Shown: positions 43,685-55,102 of the stretch, in pieces
How the letters are laid out: the number at the start of each line of letters is the position of its first letter
Position numbering within the stretch: position 1 is the stretch's first letter
Assembly: GCA_020283715.1 (NCBI GenBank)
Contig: JAIQCW010000185.1
Span: 1 to 64,000 of the forward strand
DNA: 64,000 nucleotides
DNA from: Cytauxzoon felis
Lineage: Eukaryota; Apicomplexa; Aconoidasida; Piroplasmida; Theileriidae
Reading direction: 5' to 3'
Notes under the pieces: model-generated
Databases searched by the model: none
Told to the model about the DNA's origin: nothing
What the model saw: the letters and a program-made list of their open reading frames with translations, nothing else
Position numbers and translations under genes: made by a program

Positions 43685-46600
43685 ATGAAGTTGTTGGAGA
43701 TTAATTCATATAACAAAATTACAAATTCCTCGAGAATATATTCATTTAATTCCGTCAATTCATTTAATACCATAAAAAAGTCCTCGAAGATAAACCCATC
43801 CACTTCCGTCAATTCATCTAAGTATATAAAGTATAAAGTATCATTATATAGTCCATATAAATTAAATGGTTTAATTAAATGTTTATTAATACCATACTTT
43901 GGTAAAAATAATCCTATTCTAAATATATTTAATGTGAATAATACTCAAGTCAATGTAAATAATAATCTTCAAGTAAATATAAATTACAATAGGAATATAT
44001 TTAATTATACAGCATTAATATTAATACATTTATATAATTATGGATTAATATTAACACATTATCATTATATTAAATTATTAAATATAATTATATTAAATAT
44101 AAATGATATAAATAATATAAATATAAATATTGTATTAAATAGTTTAATAATATGTAATAAATTAATATTAAAATTAAATAAATATAAAAATAATATAAAA
44201 ATTAATAATAATATAAATAATTTATTAAATTTAATAAATTTATATATAAATAATATTATAAATAAAATTTTACCATTATTAAATAATAATAATAATATAA
44301 TTATTTATGAATTTGTTAATATATTATATAAATTAAATATTAATAATAATAAATTTAATAAATTATTAATTAATAATTTTTATAATAATAATATTTATTT
44401 ATCTAATAATGAATTAATTAATTTATTAGAATATACACTCTATCTCAATCTAAATGAATTAAATAATGAAATCATTACACTCTTATTATATAATTTCTAT
44501 AATCTTAAATGGATACAATTAATGAATGTAGTAAATATACTTTATAATCATAACCTCAAATCTACCCAATTCATACAAGAAATCATCAAATTCTTATCAA
44601 ATTCCGATTGCTGTATACCTGAAGTCTATCCTACCGTCAGCTCTTCCACCGAGGTCCAATACACATCTCTTCGTCCTACCATCAGCTCTCCACCAGAGGT
44701 TACAACCAATGTTCCACTCGGCGTGGAGCCCTCCTCCAATTACCTATCCGTAAACGGTAATGCCACTCCCGGAGATCGTGGTGAGGGTTGTGATGGATCA
44801 TCCATCATGGGAATGATGGAAGATGGTGCTAAGGATGTGTTGGATGTAACCTCAAGTGGAATACCTGTAAGCGATCTACGGGAGCTGGAAGGGGAAGTAA
44901 ATAGAGAAGCTGTCTGCAAGACGACCTCAGGTGGAACAGCGAGTGGAATGAAGAGTAGGATTGGACCTCAAGTGGAACCCGCAGCTGATCTCAGGGAGGC
45001 GGAGGGGGAATTAAATAAGAGAGCTGTCTGCAAGACGAAAAGAGGTGGAGAAGACGTCATTAGACCTCGAGTGGAACCCGAGAGTGATCTCAGGGAGCTT
45101 GAGGGGGAAGTAAATAGAGAAGGCCACCACGGCGAGTGGAAGACCTCAGGTGGAGAAGCTGACGGCAGGACAAAGAGACGTGGATTAGACATCGAGTGGA
45201 ACAAGGTTGTAAGTTCATATGGAAGAACTTCAAGTGGATATAATGGAAAGTATGTGACATCAGTTGTTATTGATGATGTAAATCCTCATCCTAGGATATA
45301 TTATATTCATCCTAGTGATGTTTGTAGGATATTAATGTTGATGAATAAATTTGATATAGTAGATCAGGATTTTTATGAATTAATATTGATGTATATATCG
45401 ATAATTAATGATAAATATATTAATAAATGTAATATAGATGAATTATTATCATTAATTTCAATAATACCTAATGTTAATAATAAATTTAAAGGTAAATTTA
45501 TAAATTATATTTCAAATATTTTATTAAAACATTTAATACAATTTAATACACCATATAGAATTAAATGTTTATTTAATATACTTGTTAATATCGACTTTAG
45601 ACATTTACCTTTAAATTTATTAACATCTAATATTTGGATTTTAAGTCATGGTTATTCAAATCTACCATCAATTATTAAATTGATTTTAAATGATTTAAAT
45701 GTTAATACTATATTAAATATTATTATCACTTATAGTCTAATTTTATATCCATCAAATTCTACTATTAATAAACTCATTGATGAATCATTACATCTAGTCA
45801 TTAATAATTTCCATATCCCATCATTAATCAATAATAATCTCAAATTATCCAATCATAATATACTAACTTCTCCACCTGAGGTCCAATCCAACTCTGTTCC
45901 ACTCGCCGTGGAGGCTTCTCCCAATTACCTATCTCTAAAGAGTAGAGCCACTCCCAGAGATCGTGGCGGTGAAGGTAGTGATGAAGGTTGTGATGGATCA
46001 TCCATCATGGGAATGATGGAAGATGGTGCTAAGGATGTGTTGGATGTAACCTCAAGTGAACTACCCGAGAGCGATCTACGGGAGCTGGAAGGGGAAGTAA
46101 ATGGAAGAGCTGACGGCAGGACGAAAAGAGGTGATAAGACTTCAGGTGGTAAAGATAGTGATTTGAAATCGATTATAACTATAGATGAGTATGATAGATA
46201 TGTATATGATACATCAAAGAGGGCGAATTATAAATATCTTAAAAGGGGTGATTCTGGATGTAGGAGTTATAAGAGTCTTGATAGAATAGTGAAATATAAG
46301 ATTGATGTTGGTTCTATTGATAATATGATATTAAATAGTTCAAGAATTAATAATAATGAATCATTGAGTATAATACGTAATATTTATAAAAGTTTATATA
46401 TTTATTATTATTTAACAATTGAAAATAATTCATTAAGATTTTTATCATTGAAAACACTTGAGATGTTAATAAATTTTATAAAGTTATATGAAATTTATTT
46501 ACCAATTCTAACAACAAAATTTGATACAATAGATCAAGACTATACTCTTTATAATATAATTAATAATGATAATAAAAAATTTAAAAAATTAATTAAATCA

Positions 46601-47101
46601 ATAAATTTATCTTATTTAGATCCTAGATTTATTATAAATTCTGGTATAGATTATAAAAATTTTATTATAAATAGGATTAAAATTAAAAATAAATTTGGAC
46701 GATTTAGATGTAATAATATAAATGAATTAAAAATACAAAAGAGTAAAATTAAACTTAATTGGTATCATTTTAATAATAATAATAAAGATATTAAAAGATT
46801 AATTCGATCAAATAAAATACAATATTTATATAAAGAATTAAATAAACAAATTAATAATACAAGTTTTAAAATTCAATCGATTTATAATGATGATAATAAA
46901 ATTGATTATTTCCATTCATTTATTAATAATCAATTAAATAATGGTTATATAATTGTTAATAATAATAATAATCAATTAAAGTATTTAAAAGTATCAAAAT
47001 TACATAAAGAAATTTATTACACATTAAATACTTTTATAACCTCTAAATTATATTTAGAAAAACATGCTGGACCATACTATATAGATATAACTTTAATTTA
47101 A
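43685..47101 (+). CDS. Large Asn-rich helical protein, RAP-type organelle RNA factor?
   Basis: Tentative. One open frame (first ATG 43685, opening to 43640). The N-terminal 60 residues are basic, Ser/Asn-rich and nearly free of acidic residues, so mitochondrial targeting is plausible. Two long helical-repeat regions (about residues 95-320 and 535-735) of Leu, Ile and Asn resemble the helical repeats of apicomplexan FASTK/RAP proteins. The C-terminus LEKHAGPYYIDITLI resembles the strand that precedes a RAP domain, but the domain itself does not follow, so the end may be truncated or continue in an unseen exon. Two in-frame MHE blocks (44612-45230, 45868-46150) lie between repeat regions. Confidence 0.5.
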   Translation: MKLLEINSYNKITNSSRIYSFNSVNSFNTIKKSSKINPSTSVNSSKYIKYKVSLYSPYKLNGLIKCLLIPYFGKNNPILNIFNVNNTQVNVNNNLQVNINYNRNIFNYTALILIHLYNYGLILTHYHYIKLLNIIILNINDINNININIVLNSLIICNKLILKLNKYKNNIKINNNINNLLNLINLYINNIINKILPLLNNNNNIIIYEFVNILYKLNINNNKFNKLLINNFYNNNIYLSNNELINLLEYTLYLNLNELNNEIITLLLYNFYNLKWIQLMNVVNILYNHNLKSTQFIQEIIKFLSNSDCCIPEVYPTVSSSTEVQYTSLRPTISSPPEVTTNVPLGVEPSSNYLSVNGNATPGDRGEGCDGSSIMGMMEDGAKDVLDVTSSGIPVSDLRELEGEVNREAVCKTTSGGTASGMKSRIGPQVEPAADLREAEGELNKRAVCKTKRGGEDVIRPRVEPESDLRELEGEVNREGHHGEWKTSGGEADGRTKRRGLDIEWNKVVSSYGRTSSGYNGKYVTSVVIDDVNPHPRIYYIHPSDVCRILMLMNKFDIVDQDFYELILMYISIINDKYINKCNIDELLSLISIIPNVNNKFKGKFINYISNILLKHLIQFNTPYRIKCLFNILVNIDFRHLPLNLLTSNIWILSHGYSNLPSIIKLILNDLNVNTILNIIITYSLILYPSNSTINKLIDESLHLVINNFHIPSLINNNLKLSNHNILTSPPEVQSNSVPLAVEASPNYLSLKSRATPRDRGGEGSDEGCDGSSIMGMMEDGAKDVLDVTSSELPESDLRELEGEVNGRADGRTKRGDKTSGGKDSDLKSIITIDEYDRYVYDTSKRANYKYLKRGDSGCRSYKSLDRIVKYKIDVGSIDNMILNSSRINNNESLSIIRNIYKSLYIYYYLTIENNSLRFLSLKTLEMLINFIKLYEIYLPILTTKFDTIDQDYTLYNIINNDNKKFKKLIKSINLSYLDPRFIINSGIDYKNFIINRIKIKNKFGRFRCNNINELKIQKSKIKLNWYHFNNNNKDIKRLIRSNKIQYLYKELNKQINNTSFKIQSIYNDDNKIDYFHSFINNQLNNGYIIVNNNNNQLKYLKVSKLHKEIYYTLNTFITSKLYLEKHAGPYYIDITLI
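44612..45230. repeat. In-frame MHE block 1 in the RAP-type gene
   Basis: F (stem CCGTAAACGG), the TCCATCATGGGAATGATGGA hairpin, then H, G and H units with tags for GCTGTCTGCAAG and GCCACCACGGCGAGTGG. Largest non-CPSF1 block. Stop-free in frame. Confidence 0.86.
45868..46150. repeat. In-frame MHE block 2 in the RAP-type gene
   Basis: F (stem CTCTAAAGAG), again the TCCATCATGGGAATGATGGA hairpin, then H ([13 protein letters not shown]) with tag GCTGACGGCAGG. About 75 bp of its centre duplicates block 1. Confidence 0.86.
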
Positions 47102-47707
47102 ATTATAATTTAATATATTATTTATAACTTGCCCAATATTTGTTCAAAATGTGGGGTTGCCCTACATTTGTAATATGTATATTATATTTATGATTATAAT
47201 AAGATGATTTAGCATTCAATAATTAAATTGAGTAGTGAGATATATTATTTTATTAATGATTATCTAGTTGAAATGATGAATTTATACATTTAAAAATTTT
47301 TCAAATTTACTACATAAAATCCATCTAGTATTTTATTCATCATTTAAGTTGTTAAATTGAAGTATAATATTATAACTACTATAATTATCTTCTCTTAATC
47401 ATTTATAATTGAAGGATGGTACTGTGTTAATATTTATTGAAGTGTATATAGTTAGTATTATTATATATATAATATAGTTACTAGAATAGTATCAATTCAT
47501 GTTAGTAGTTATATATTATATATATTATTATAATTATTTATATTAATACTTATATACCATCATATATCTACTAACATGATGTGAAGTTACTATCTTCACT
47601 ATATTATACTTATAATAATATCAACTCAACTAACTCCAATAAATTAACACAGTACTAAACTTCAGTTGTAAAAGACTATACATCGGATATAAATAATTTA
47701 GAGTAGA
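47102..47707. other. Convergent intergenic region with long palindrome
   Basis: AT-rich. Contains an imperfect inverted repeat at 47405-47678 related to cargo-2 but without MHE arms. No ORF. Confidence 0.55.
47405..47678. repeat. Cargo-2-related foldback (long palindrome)
   Basis: Left side GGTACTGTGTTAATATTTA pairs with right side TAAATTAACACAGTACT, and CATGTTAGTAG pairs with CTACTAACATG nearer the centre. Shares ACTAACATGATGTGAAGT with the cargo-2 copies. Looks like a foldback MITE. Confidence 0.7.
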
Positions 47708-49669
47708 TTAATTTGATTTATTTTCAGATGTTTCATCATTTTCATTTGGTTTCGATTGATTATTTGAATTTTGATACATTTTTTGTGATACTTTCCATGA
47801 TAATTCTTGTAGTGTTTTATGTGAATTTTTGATATCATCAATATTATCACTAGTCATTTTATTTTTTAATTCTTGTAATGAGTCTTGTAATTCTTGTAAT
47901 TCTGATGAATCAATTTTATCTTTAAAATCTGATAATTGTTTTTCTACAGAATAACATAATGTTTCAGCATCATTTTTAGCATCAATTAATTGTTTTCTTT
48001 GTTCATCTGATTGTTTAAATGCTTCAGCATCTTTAACCATTCTTTCAACTTGTTCATCAGTTAAACCACCAGATGATTGTATAGTAATTTCTTGTTTTTT
48101 ACCAGTAGATTTATCAACAGCTGATATATTCATAATACCATTAGCATCTACATCAAATGTAACTTCAATTTGTGGTACACCTCTTGGTGCTGGTGGTATA
48201 CCAACTAAATCAAATTGTCCTAATAATTGATTATCTGAAGCCATACCACGTTCACCTTGATATACTTTAATACCAACTTGTGTTTGATTATCAGCAGCTG
48301 TAGAAAATATTTGTGATTTTTTTGTAGGAATTGTAGTATTCCTATTAATTAAACGTGTAAATACACCACCTAATGTTTCTATACCTAATGATAATGGACA
48401 AACATCTAATAATAATAAATCTTTTATTTCACCTTTTAATACACCAGCTTGTATAGCAGCACCCATTGCAACAGCTTCATCAGGATTAATAGATTTTGAT
48501 GGTTCTTTACCAAATATTTTACGTACAACTTCTGTTACCTTTGGCATCCTTGTCATACCACCAACTAATATTATATCATTTAATTCAGATGTATTTATAC
48601 CAGCATCTTTAACACATTTTTCACATGGATCTATAGTACCCTGTAATAAATCATTACATATCTCTTCCAATTTAGCTCTTGTTAATTTAACCTGTAAATG
48701 TTTAGGTCCAGCCTTATCTGCAGTTATAAATGGTAAATTTATCTCAGTCTGTGTCTTTGTAGATAATTCAATCTTTGCATTCTCAGCAGCCTCTCTTAAT
48801 CTCTGTAATGCCAATTTATCTGATTTCAAATCAATACCACTGGATTTTTTAAATTCATTTATCAAATGTTGTAATATCCTCTGATCAAAATCTTCACCAC
48901 CCAATGATGTATTACCATTTGTAGCTTTAACTTCAAATACACCACCCAATATCTCCAATATAGATATATCAAATGTACCACCACCTAAATCATAAACAGC
49001 TATAGTTTTACCATCGTTTTTCTCCAATCCAAATGCTAATGCAGCAGCAGTTGGTTCATTAATAATACGAAGTACCTCCAAACCAGCAATTTTACCTGCA
49101 TCCTTTGTAGCTTGTCTTTGTGAATCACTAAAATAAGCAGGTACAGTAATAACAGCTTTATTAACACTCCTACCCAAATATGTCTCTGCAGTCTCCTTCA
49201 TCTTTGTCAATACATAAGCTCCGATTTGACTTGGAGAATATTGCTTACCATGAGCTTCAATCCAAGCATCACCATTACTAGCTCTCACAATCTTATAAGG
49301 TAATATACCCTTCTCCTTCTTTGTTTCATCATCATCATACTTCCTACCAATAAATCTCTTTGTAGCAAATACAGTGTTCTCAGGATTTGTAACAGCTTGA
49401 CGTTTGGCTACAACACCAACCAAACGTTGCCCATCATCAGTAAACGCAACCACACTAGGTGTAGTTCTCATACCCTCAGCATTTTCTATAACCTTGGGAG
49501 TACTTCCCTCCATTATAGCGACACAAGAATTAGTTGTACCCAAATCTATACCAACCACATCACCCTGTACCTTAGCACGTAATATACGTGATGTATTCAA
49601 ATTACGAGCACCATAATAATTATTAAACAATGATGAACATCTAGAATATAACCTCCTAATAGACTTCAT
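47708..49669 (-). CDS. HSPA9: Mitochondrial HSP70 (mortalin/DnaK type)
   Basis: ATP-driven chaperone of the matrix and motor of protein import. One intron-free frame of 653 aa. Residues 1-35 are Arg/Ser/Asn-rich without acidic residues, a presequence. The nucleotide-binding domain shows [16 protein letters not shown], the organellar [30 protein letters not shown] and [12 protein letters not shown]. The substrate-binding domain starts [16 protein letters not shown] and the lid ends in an Asn/Ser/Glu-rich tail. It has no MHE insert, unlike many neighbours. Functional partner of Pam16 above. Confidence 0.99.
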   Translation of the reverse strand: MKSIRRLYSRCSSLFNNYYGARNLNTSRILRAKVQGDVVGIDLGTTNSCVAIMEGSTPKVIENAEGMRTTPSVVAFTDDGQRLVGVVAKRQAVTNPENTVFATKRFIGRKYDDDETKKEKGILPYKIVRASNGDAWIEAHGKQYSPSQIGAYVLTKMKETAETYLGRSVNKAVITVPAYFSDSQRQATKDAGKIAGLEVLRIINEPTAAALAFGLEKNDGKTIAVYDLGGGTFDISILEILGGVFEVKATNGNTSLGGEDFDQRILQHLINEFKKSSGIDLKSDKLALQRLREAAENAKIELSTKTQTEINLPFITADKAGPKHLQVKLTRAKLEEICNDLLQGTIDPCEKCVKDAGINTSELNDIILVGGMTRMPKVTEVVRKIFGKEPSKSINPDEAVAMGAAIQAGVLKGEIKDLLLLDVCPLSLGIETLGGVFTRLINRNTTIPTKKSQIFSTAADNQTQVGIKVYQGERGMASDNQLLGQFDLVGIPPAPRGVPQIEVTFDVDANGIMNISAVDKSTGKKQEITIQSSGGLTDEQVERMVKDAEAFKQSDEQRKQLIDAKNDAETLCYSVEKQLSDFKDKIDSSELQELQDSLQELKNKMTSDNIDDIKNSHKTLQELSWKVSQKMYQNSNNQSKPNENDETSENKSN

Positions 49670-50369
49670 TTTTTTTAATACATATAAATATACTTTTATA
49701 CAAGAACTGAATTTATATTAGACTGCTTTATATTATGAACATTGCAATATTCAAATTATAACTACTATTTGTTTAAATCAAATAGTTGGCAACTTCTTTT
49801 AAAGATTCTCCCAACTATACCTACTACAAAGGTTTTAGAACAATATAGACATACAATAATACTCTAGAATAATTATATTTTATTTTTTGCCTTTATTGTT
49901 ACACTAACTACTATTCTTACAAAGCTATAATCACATCAAACGGATGATAATTTAATCACCGGTTCTTGTGGGGAAAGATTGGGTCTAGATTCTACAATTA
50001 ACAATCCTATGAGCTATTTAAACTTTACTAATTATTTTATTTTCATCTAATTTCAATTTCAAATTAACATTCTCCATAAGTATACTAGTAAAGTGGTCTA
50101 ATATATTGTAATTTATTTATTAAACGTTCATTTGTCTACTACTCCCTTATTTTGCCATTATCATCCGTTTTTCTCGGCCATCTATCATTTATGGAGTTTA
50201 AATTAATATTTATTATTAATATTATATACAAAATATTGTGAATATTATCCATACTTGTCTTTTACATTCCTCCACTAATACTCGTGTTATAATGTGTGGT
50301 ACTATAAATGTATGTGTTATAGTTATTTACATTATATAATCTTGGTGTTTTTGTATTTAATACTCCCAT
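49670..50369. other. Divergent intergenic region after HSP70
   Basis: 700 bp with more mixed composition than usual. 49790-50000 contains short inverted words and a GATGATAA box, which could suit a small RNA, but I cannot support a call. No MHE. Confidence 0.35.
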
Positions 50370-50852
50370 ATGTTTCCGTTGACTTTACTTTTGAAATTAG
50401 CATTGATTGTACACATTTTGTTAGATGATGTTATAGAATCGCATTTTTGTACACCGACATTGTGTAAATTATGTTGTAGGCCTGTACAGATTGGTTGTAT
50501 AAATAGATTTACTCGTGTTGGTAGTGGAATATTATTGACTAATAATATATCTTGTCAGGTATTTTGATATTATATACAGATTATTATTGTTATTATAGGA
50601 TTGTAATTGTAGTAATCCTGATATTGGTATGTAAATGTAATATTAATAATTTTTTTTATTGTATTAATAGGATGTGGATGGATTGGTGAGAAGTTTAATC
50701 GTGTTGAATGTACATCATGTGAATATATAAATAATAATATTGATATGTTAGTTATTATTACATATTAATTTTAATATTACAGTGAGAATAAAACATCTAT
50801 ATCTGGTTGTGGTAAAAATATAATTTCTGGAGCATTAGTATATATAGATTAA
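50370..50852 (+). CDS. Small Cys-rich secreted protein
   Basis: Not recognised. Exons 50370-50558, 50599-50626, 50670-50746 and 50783-50852 join in phase to 120 aa. Residues 1-18 (MFPLTLLLKLALIVHILL) form a signal peptide. The mature part has 12 or so cysteines in CxxC-like spacing (CKLCC, CNCSNPDIGC, CTSCEY), so a compact disulfide-bonded fold is likely. No TM segment follows. Only 23 nt separate its stop from the next ATG, so the two genes may share a promoter or be co-transcribed. Confidence 0.6.
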
Positions 50853-50875
50853 TAAATTTTTTTTTAAAATTTCAA

Positions 50876-52502
50876 ATGTCTGATAAAATTATTGTACATT
50901 ATCAACAATTTTGGTTACCATTAGAATTAGATGATGGATTAAATAATATAAATAATAAAATTGAAATAATATTAGAACCATTTGTAATACAATTATGTTT
51001 ATTAAGGAAATTAACAAAATTAAGAATAATATTAATACCATCTGTTTATAATAATTTTATGGATGGTGAATTACCAGCATCATTATTTAATAATTTAGAA
51101 TGTAATAATGGTATACCTTTAAGACAAAATAAATTAATAAATAATTTAATTATTAAAGCTAATGAATATAATAATATTAATTCTATAGAAATTATTAGTA
51201 AATTTGAATTTTATGATTATAAATCTAATAATAATTTTAAATTTAATATACAAAATGATATTATTCTACCAAATTTTATACATTTTAATCTAAGATTTAT
51301 TATTTTATATATATTATGGTTACATCCTATAATTTCTACCAATTTTACTAAAAATGTTATATTAAATTCTATGCCATTACCATATTCTCTTTATTTTTAT
51401 TATCATACACTCAATAATATCAAATATAAATGTAATTTAAATGGTTACTCAAATCTTAATTATACAATCAATGAATTATATATACTACTACAAGGTATTC
51501 AAACCATACTCAAAAGAAAATCATACAATAATCTACACGGGTTCGTACTCAATTAATACAATTAAATACACCTACTTTTTCACTCGCCATTCCACCTCAG
51601 GTCTTTCCACTCGCCGTTCCACCTGAGGTTACATCCTCATCACTACCTTCAGTTCCACCTTCCATTCCACTCGCCATGGTGGCCTTCTTATTTACTTCCC
51701 CTTCCAGCTCCCGTAGATCGCTTCCAGGTAATCCACCTGAGGTTAAAAATCTTATTTCGATGAGATAAGACTAAAGTGACAGAATCCACACAAATGAGGA
51801 TATCTCAATGAATTCAACTAAGATTCCAATAGAATTAAGTAAACTCAATACAATCATCAAATTCCTTTTCAATAAAGTATTGACATCAGAAATACATTAA
51901 ATATTCATTGAGATATCTTCATGAGTTTCCCCAGAAATTCAGTATTTCCTTCAAATTTTAGAGGTAAAAGTGAAATTAGTCATTGGACCTCAGGTGTAGA
52001 CCTCAAGTGGAAAACCCGTAGCTGATCTCAGGGAAGCGGAGGGGGAAGTAATTAGAGAAGCTGACGGCAGGATTAGACCTCAAGTGGAGAGCTGTCTGCA
52101 AGACAAGAAAATGACCTCAGGTGGAAAGTGGGAATTTTCGGTGGATAACAGTTTGCTCATCACATTTATATGTATATTAATTTTCAATATTTATTATATA
52201 GTATGACAAATTTATTGGAAGGATCGATATTTTCAAATTTGGCTGTGTTGTTTAGTATTCCTTGTAAAGGTTTGTTGATTTATTTGATATGATTATAAAT
52301 TCGATTAGATATAGAAGATATATTGAATTTACATTATGATTTCATAGATTTGAAGTTGTATTGTATAAAATTGAATAAGGAATTGGATTTATTATCATTA
52401 AAACCGCCATTCCTATCAGGAGATACCATGTCTATCGCAAGTTTTAATTGTAATTCTAGGTGGTCGAAATTGATGAATTATATAAGTGGCTTATTAGAGT
52501 GA
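50876..52502 (+). CDS. Metaxin/GST-like protein (tentative)
   Basis: Exons 50876-51540, 52202-52269 and 52309-52502 join in phase to 308 aa. The first third (IEIILEPFVIQLCLLRKLTK, then GIPLRQNKLINNLI) resembles a thioredoxin-like fold with the metaxin-style LR-containing region. A long middle part is Asn/Ile-rich and helical. The C-terminus has PPFLSGDTMSIASF, similar to the GST-C motif FLxGDxxSLADF. Metaxins help sort outer-membrane proteins of mitochondria, but the match is weak. Intron 1 (51541-52201) holds an MHE block with cargo-1. Confidence 0.4.
51580..52126. repeat. MHE block with cargo-1 in an intron
   Basis: Left arm tags CCACTCGCCGTT and CCACTCGCCATGG with reversed H. Cargo-1 forward at about 51742-51985. 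Right arm has tail G with tags GCTGACGGCAGG and GCTGTCTGCAAG. Confidence 0.84.
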
Positions 52503-52651
52503 ATTTTACAATTAAAAACATACAGGTCTTGTTTTTATTGTTGTACTAGGCAAAGTAGATATTTTATTACTGTAATTCTATCTCCATTTAAAATACTTAT
52601 AAATTTCATTAAATTATAATTTTACACACTTGTACATATTATACTCTGTTC

Positions 52652-52990
52652 TTATCTGAATAAATCTGGCCGATATCCATATCTCTTTAGCCATCCTTCT
52701 CTAGCTACTTGTAAAAATGCTAATTTAGACATTCTTGTAAATCTAAAAATGCCACGAGCATAACCACCATTGATACATCTCATACGTATCCTATATAAAC
52801 CGACTTTATTATCGATATATATATGACCTTTTAAGCCAAAATTGCGATAAATCACTTTATAAATTCTATTATTAACTTCAGATTCCCTGAATAAACGTCT
52901 AGATAAATAATCACGTTGGACCCAGTTCTTAAATGAAGGAAATCCTATAGGCGGATCCAGAATTATAGGTCCAGGATTCCTAGCCGCCAT
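52652..52990 (-). CDS. MRPS14: Mitochondrial ribosomal protein uS14m
   Basis: Small-subunit mitoribosomal protein. Single exon, 112 aa. The central RDYLSRRLFRESEVNNRIYKV is the basic helix. The C-terminal RIRMRCINGGYARGIFRFTR followed by MSKLAFLQVAREGWLKRYG corresponds to the uS14 core (RCxxTGRxRG...FGLSRxxFRExAxxG), with the zinc cysteines missing as in most mitochondrial forms. 58 bp downstream of the TFIIF alpha gene on the same strand. Confidence 0.78.
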   Translation of the reverse strand: MAARNPGPIILDPPIGFPSFKNWVQRDYLSRRLFRESEVNNRIYKVIYRNFGLKGHIYIDNKVGLYRIRMRCINGGYARGIFRFTRMSKLAFLQVAREGWLKRYGYRPDLFR

Positions 52991-53048
52991 TTATATAATA
53001 CAAATAAATATTATTTTTAGATAAATTAATATTTTTTTTAAAAATATT

Positions 53049-55102
53049 TTACTTTAAATATTCAGGTTTACACATTATGTACTTGACCTTTTTACCATCA
53101 CGCTCCTCAGACATCATCGTACACTTCTTTTGTATCACACTCTGTAGATATCATATACATATATCAGTAGATTCAGAGAGCCAATTCCATCAATACACCT
53201 TCAATTGAGGTCTAATCCATCTATACTTTGTCTTGCAGTTCCACCTGTCGTTGTCTTGCAGACAGCTCTTCTATTTACATCCCCCTTCGCTTCCCATGGA
53301 TCGTCTCGGATTCTTCACCACGATCTCCGGGAGTGGTTCTACTCTTTAGAGATAGGTAATTGGAAGAGCTGTCTGCAAGACGAAAGAAAGGTGGTTGTAA
53401 CCTCAGGTGGAACACGATGTTGTATAACCTTGGGTACTTGACTCTCTCATTATATTTGCTGGGTTAGGAGTGTATATATACCTGTATGGTTCTGAAATCG
53501 TCATTTTTCTCTTTGATATTAAAGTGTTCGAGTATGGACTGAGTGAGGATTTGATGAATAATAAGATGTAACATACTTTAACAGTAACTTTTCCCATGTT
53601 TTGTTTAAGGAATTTTAAAATTCTCTCCTCCATACTGGAAGATTTATCATCGGTCTTTACAGATTTTTTATTTGTAGTGTCAGTAGCAACGTCAGATTTA
53701 TTCGTCTTCGACGACGATGAGACTACAGAGGAACCATCTTCATCTTCTGAGTACTGTTTCAATTCTTCATCAACTTCTCTCTCTTCTTGTTGTATCAAAA
53801 GATTTTTCATTTTCTATAATTAAAAATTAAAACAATAAAAATCTCAACTCACATGACCATAAAGTGATAATTTCTGTTGATTGAATGGATTATCATCCAT
53901 AGTCTCAGACTGACTTTGAACAGTCACTGGATATAATTCCTCATCATCACTGGGCACGTCACCATCATAATCCCATCCCAAAGCAGTCTTAGTACCACTA
54001 TATATATATAAGATGAATGTATATCATTCAAAAAAAGTAAATGATCAGGCTCTCCACCAATAGTAGAATCCTGTATTCCACTAGGCATGGTGCCTCTCCA
54101 GCCGAGGTTAGTCCTGCCGTCAGCTTCTCTATCTACTTATCTCTAAAGAGTATAGCCACTCCCGGAGATCGTGGCGAAGGTAGAGGTGTATTGTACATGA
54201 CCTCAGTGGAAACCCGAAAGTGATCTACGGGAACTTGAGGGGGAAGTAATTAGAAGAAGCCTCCACGCCAAGTGGGATCAGAGGTTGTAACCTCAGGTGG
54301 AGTATACAACATTTCTTTTAGTTCATTCATTGATTGACAAACCTCTTATTATAGCTATCGCTTTTATCTGAGTTTCTTCTACTGCGATCTTCGCTTGGTG
54401 TTGTTTCGTCTATTTTAGTGATTTTTCTGAGCCGCTCTTCGATGTTAGTATCCTCCTGTATATGGTGAGGATTAAATTTATTTGAGATGCATACCTTATC
54501 TAGACTACCGAGTGTGTCTATTTTCTGTTTATGAACTATATGTGGTTCTAAAACCTTATATTGATTTATAGGTACTAATAAGATGTTATCATCACCCTGA
54601 ATTTGAAATTATCAATTAGTAATTGGTTATAATGGAGGAAATAACTTTCAATTGGAAAATTAAATTTTCAATTTACCTTTTTTTCTACAAGCATAAAATA
54701 ACAATCTGTGTCAATAGTTGATGGTTTGACTTTATAGTCTTTGGATTTACTATTATTTGTACTTTGTACTCTCCAGTGTGTAACATCTTTTGTATTTGCG
54801 ATGCCTTCATCCTAATGTATAGAAAAATATTTCAATTTTCTACGTACAATTGAGGTTAATGTATCAAATTTAAAGTTTATTGATAAATCAGACGAACATA
54901 CAACACCAATATTATTATTTTCGGAATTATCCAATTTTAATTTGTATCTAAAGCCATCTTCTCTTAATAAACGTTCATTTAACTATAAGATTTTATTATT
55001 ATACATATTTTTAAACTTAATTACCTCAGGTTTCTTTGACGTCTTGTCAAAATTTAATAAATTCATCAAAGGACTATTAGAAATATTTATATTATTACTC
55101 AT
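53049..55102 (-). CDS. GTF2F1: TFIIF alpha subunit (RAP74-like)
   Basis: General transcription factor subunit acting with RNA polymerase II. Nine exons (55102-55025, 54982-54848, 54811-54677, 54596-54495, 54455-54343, 53997-53853, 53813-53577, 53538-53482, 53141-53049) join perfectly in phase to 364 aa. The N-terminal part (VTHWRVQSTNN...DCYFMLVEKK, ILLVPINQYKVLEP) suits the dimerisation barrel. GWDYDGDVPSDDEE marks the conserved GxDFD segment. A Ser/Glu-rich acidic linker follows, then the winged helix (ILKFLKQNMGKVTVK, SILEHFNIKEKNDDFRTIQ, KYIMCKPEYLK). Introns 5 and 8 hold MHE blocks in opposite orientations. Confidence 0.78.
53201..53414. repeat. MHE block in TFIIF alpha intron 8
   Basis: Left tags CTTGCAGTTCC and CTTGCAGACAGC with a reversed I-type tail; right reversed F and tag GCTGTCTGCAAG. 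Sense order F then I. Confidence 0.86.
54047..54301. repeat. MHE block in TFIIF alpha intron 5
   Basis: Left tags CCACTAGGCATGG and CCTGCCGTCAGC with tail F; right tail H (CCCGAAAGTGATCTACGGG) and tag GCCTCCACGCCAAGTGG. Antisense order. Confidence 0.86.

Noticed and set aside
49790..50000. Possible snRNA or snoRNA
   Set aside because: A GATGATAA box and short stems are present, but no complete C/D or H/ACA layout could be drawn.
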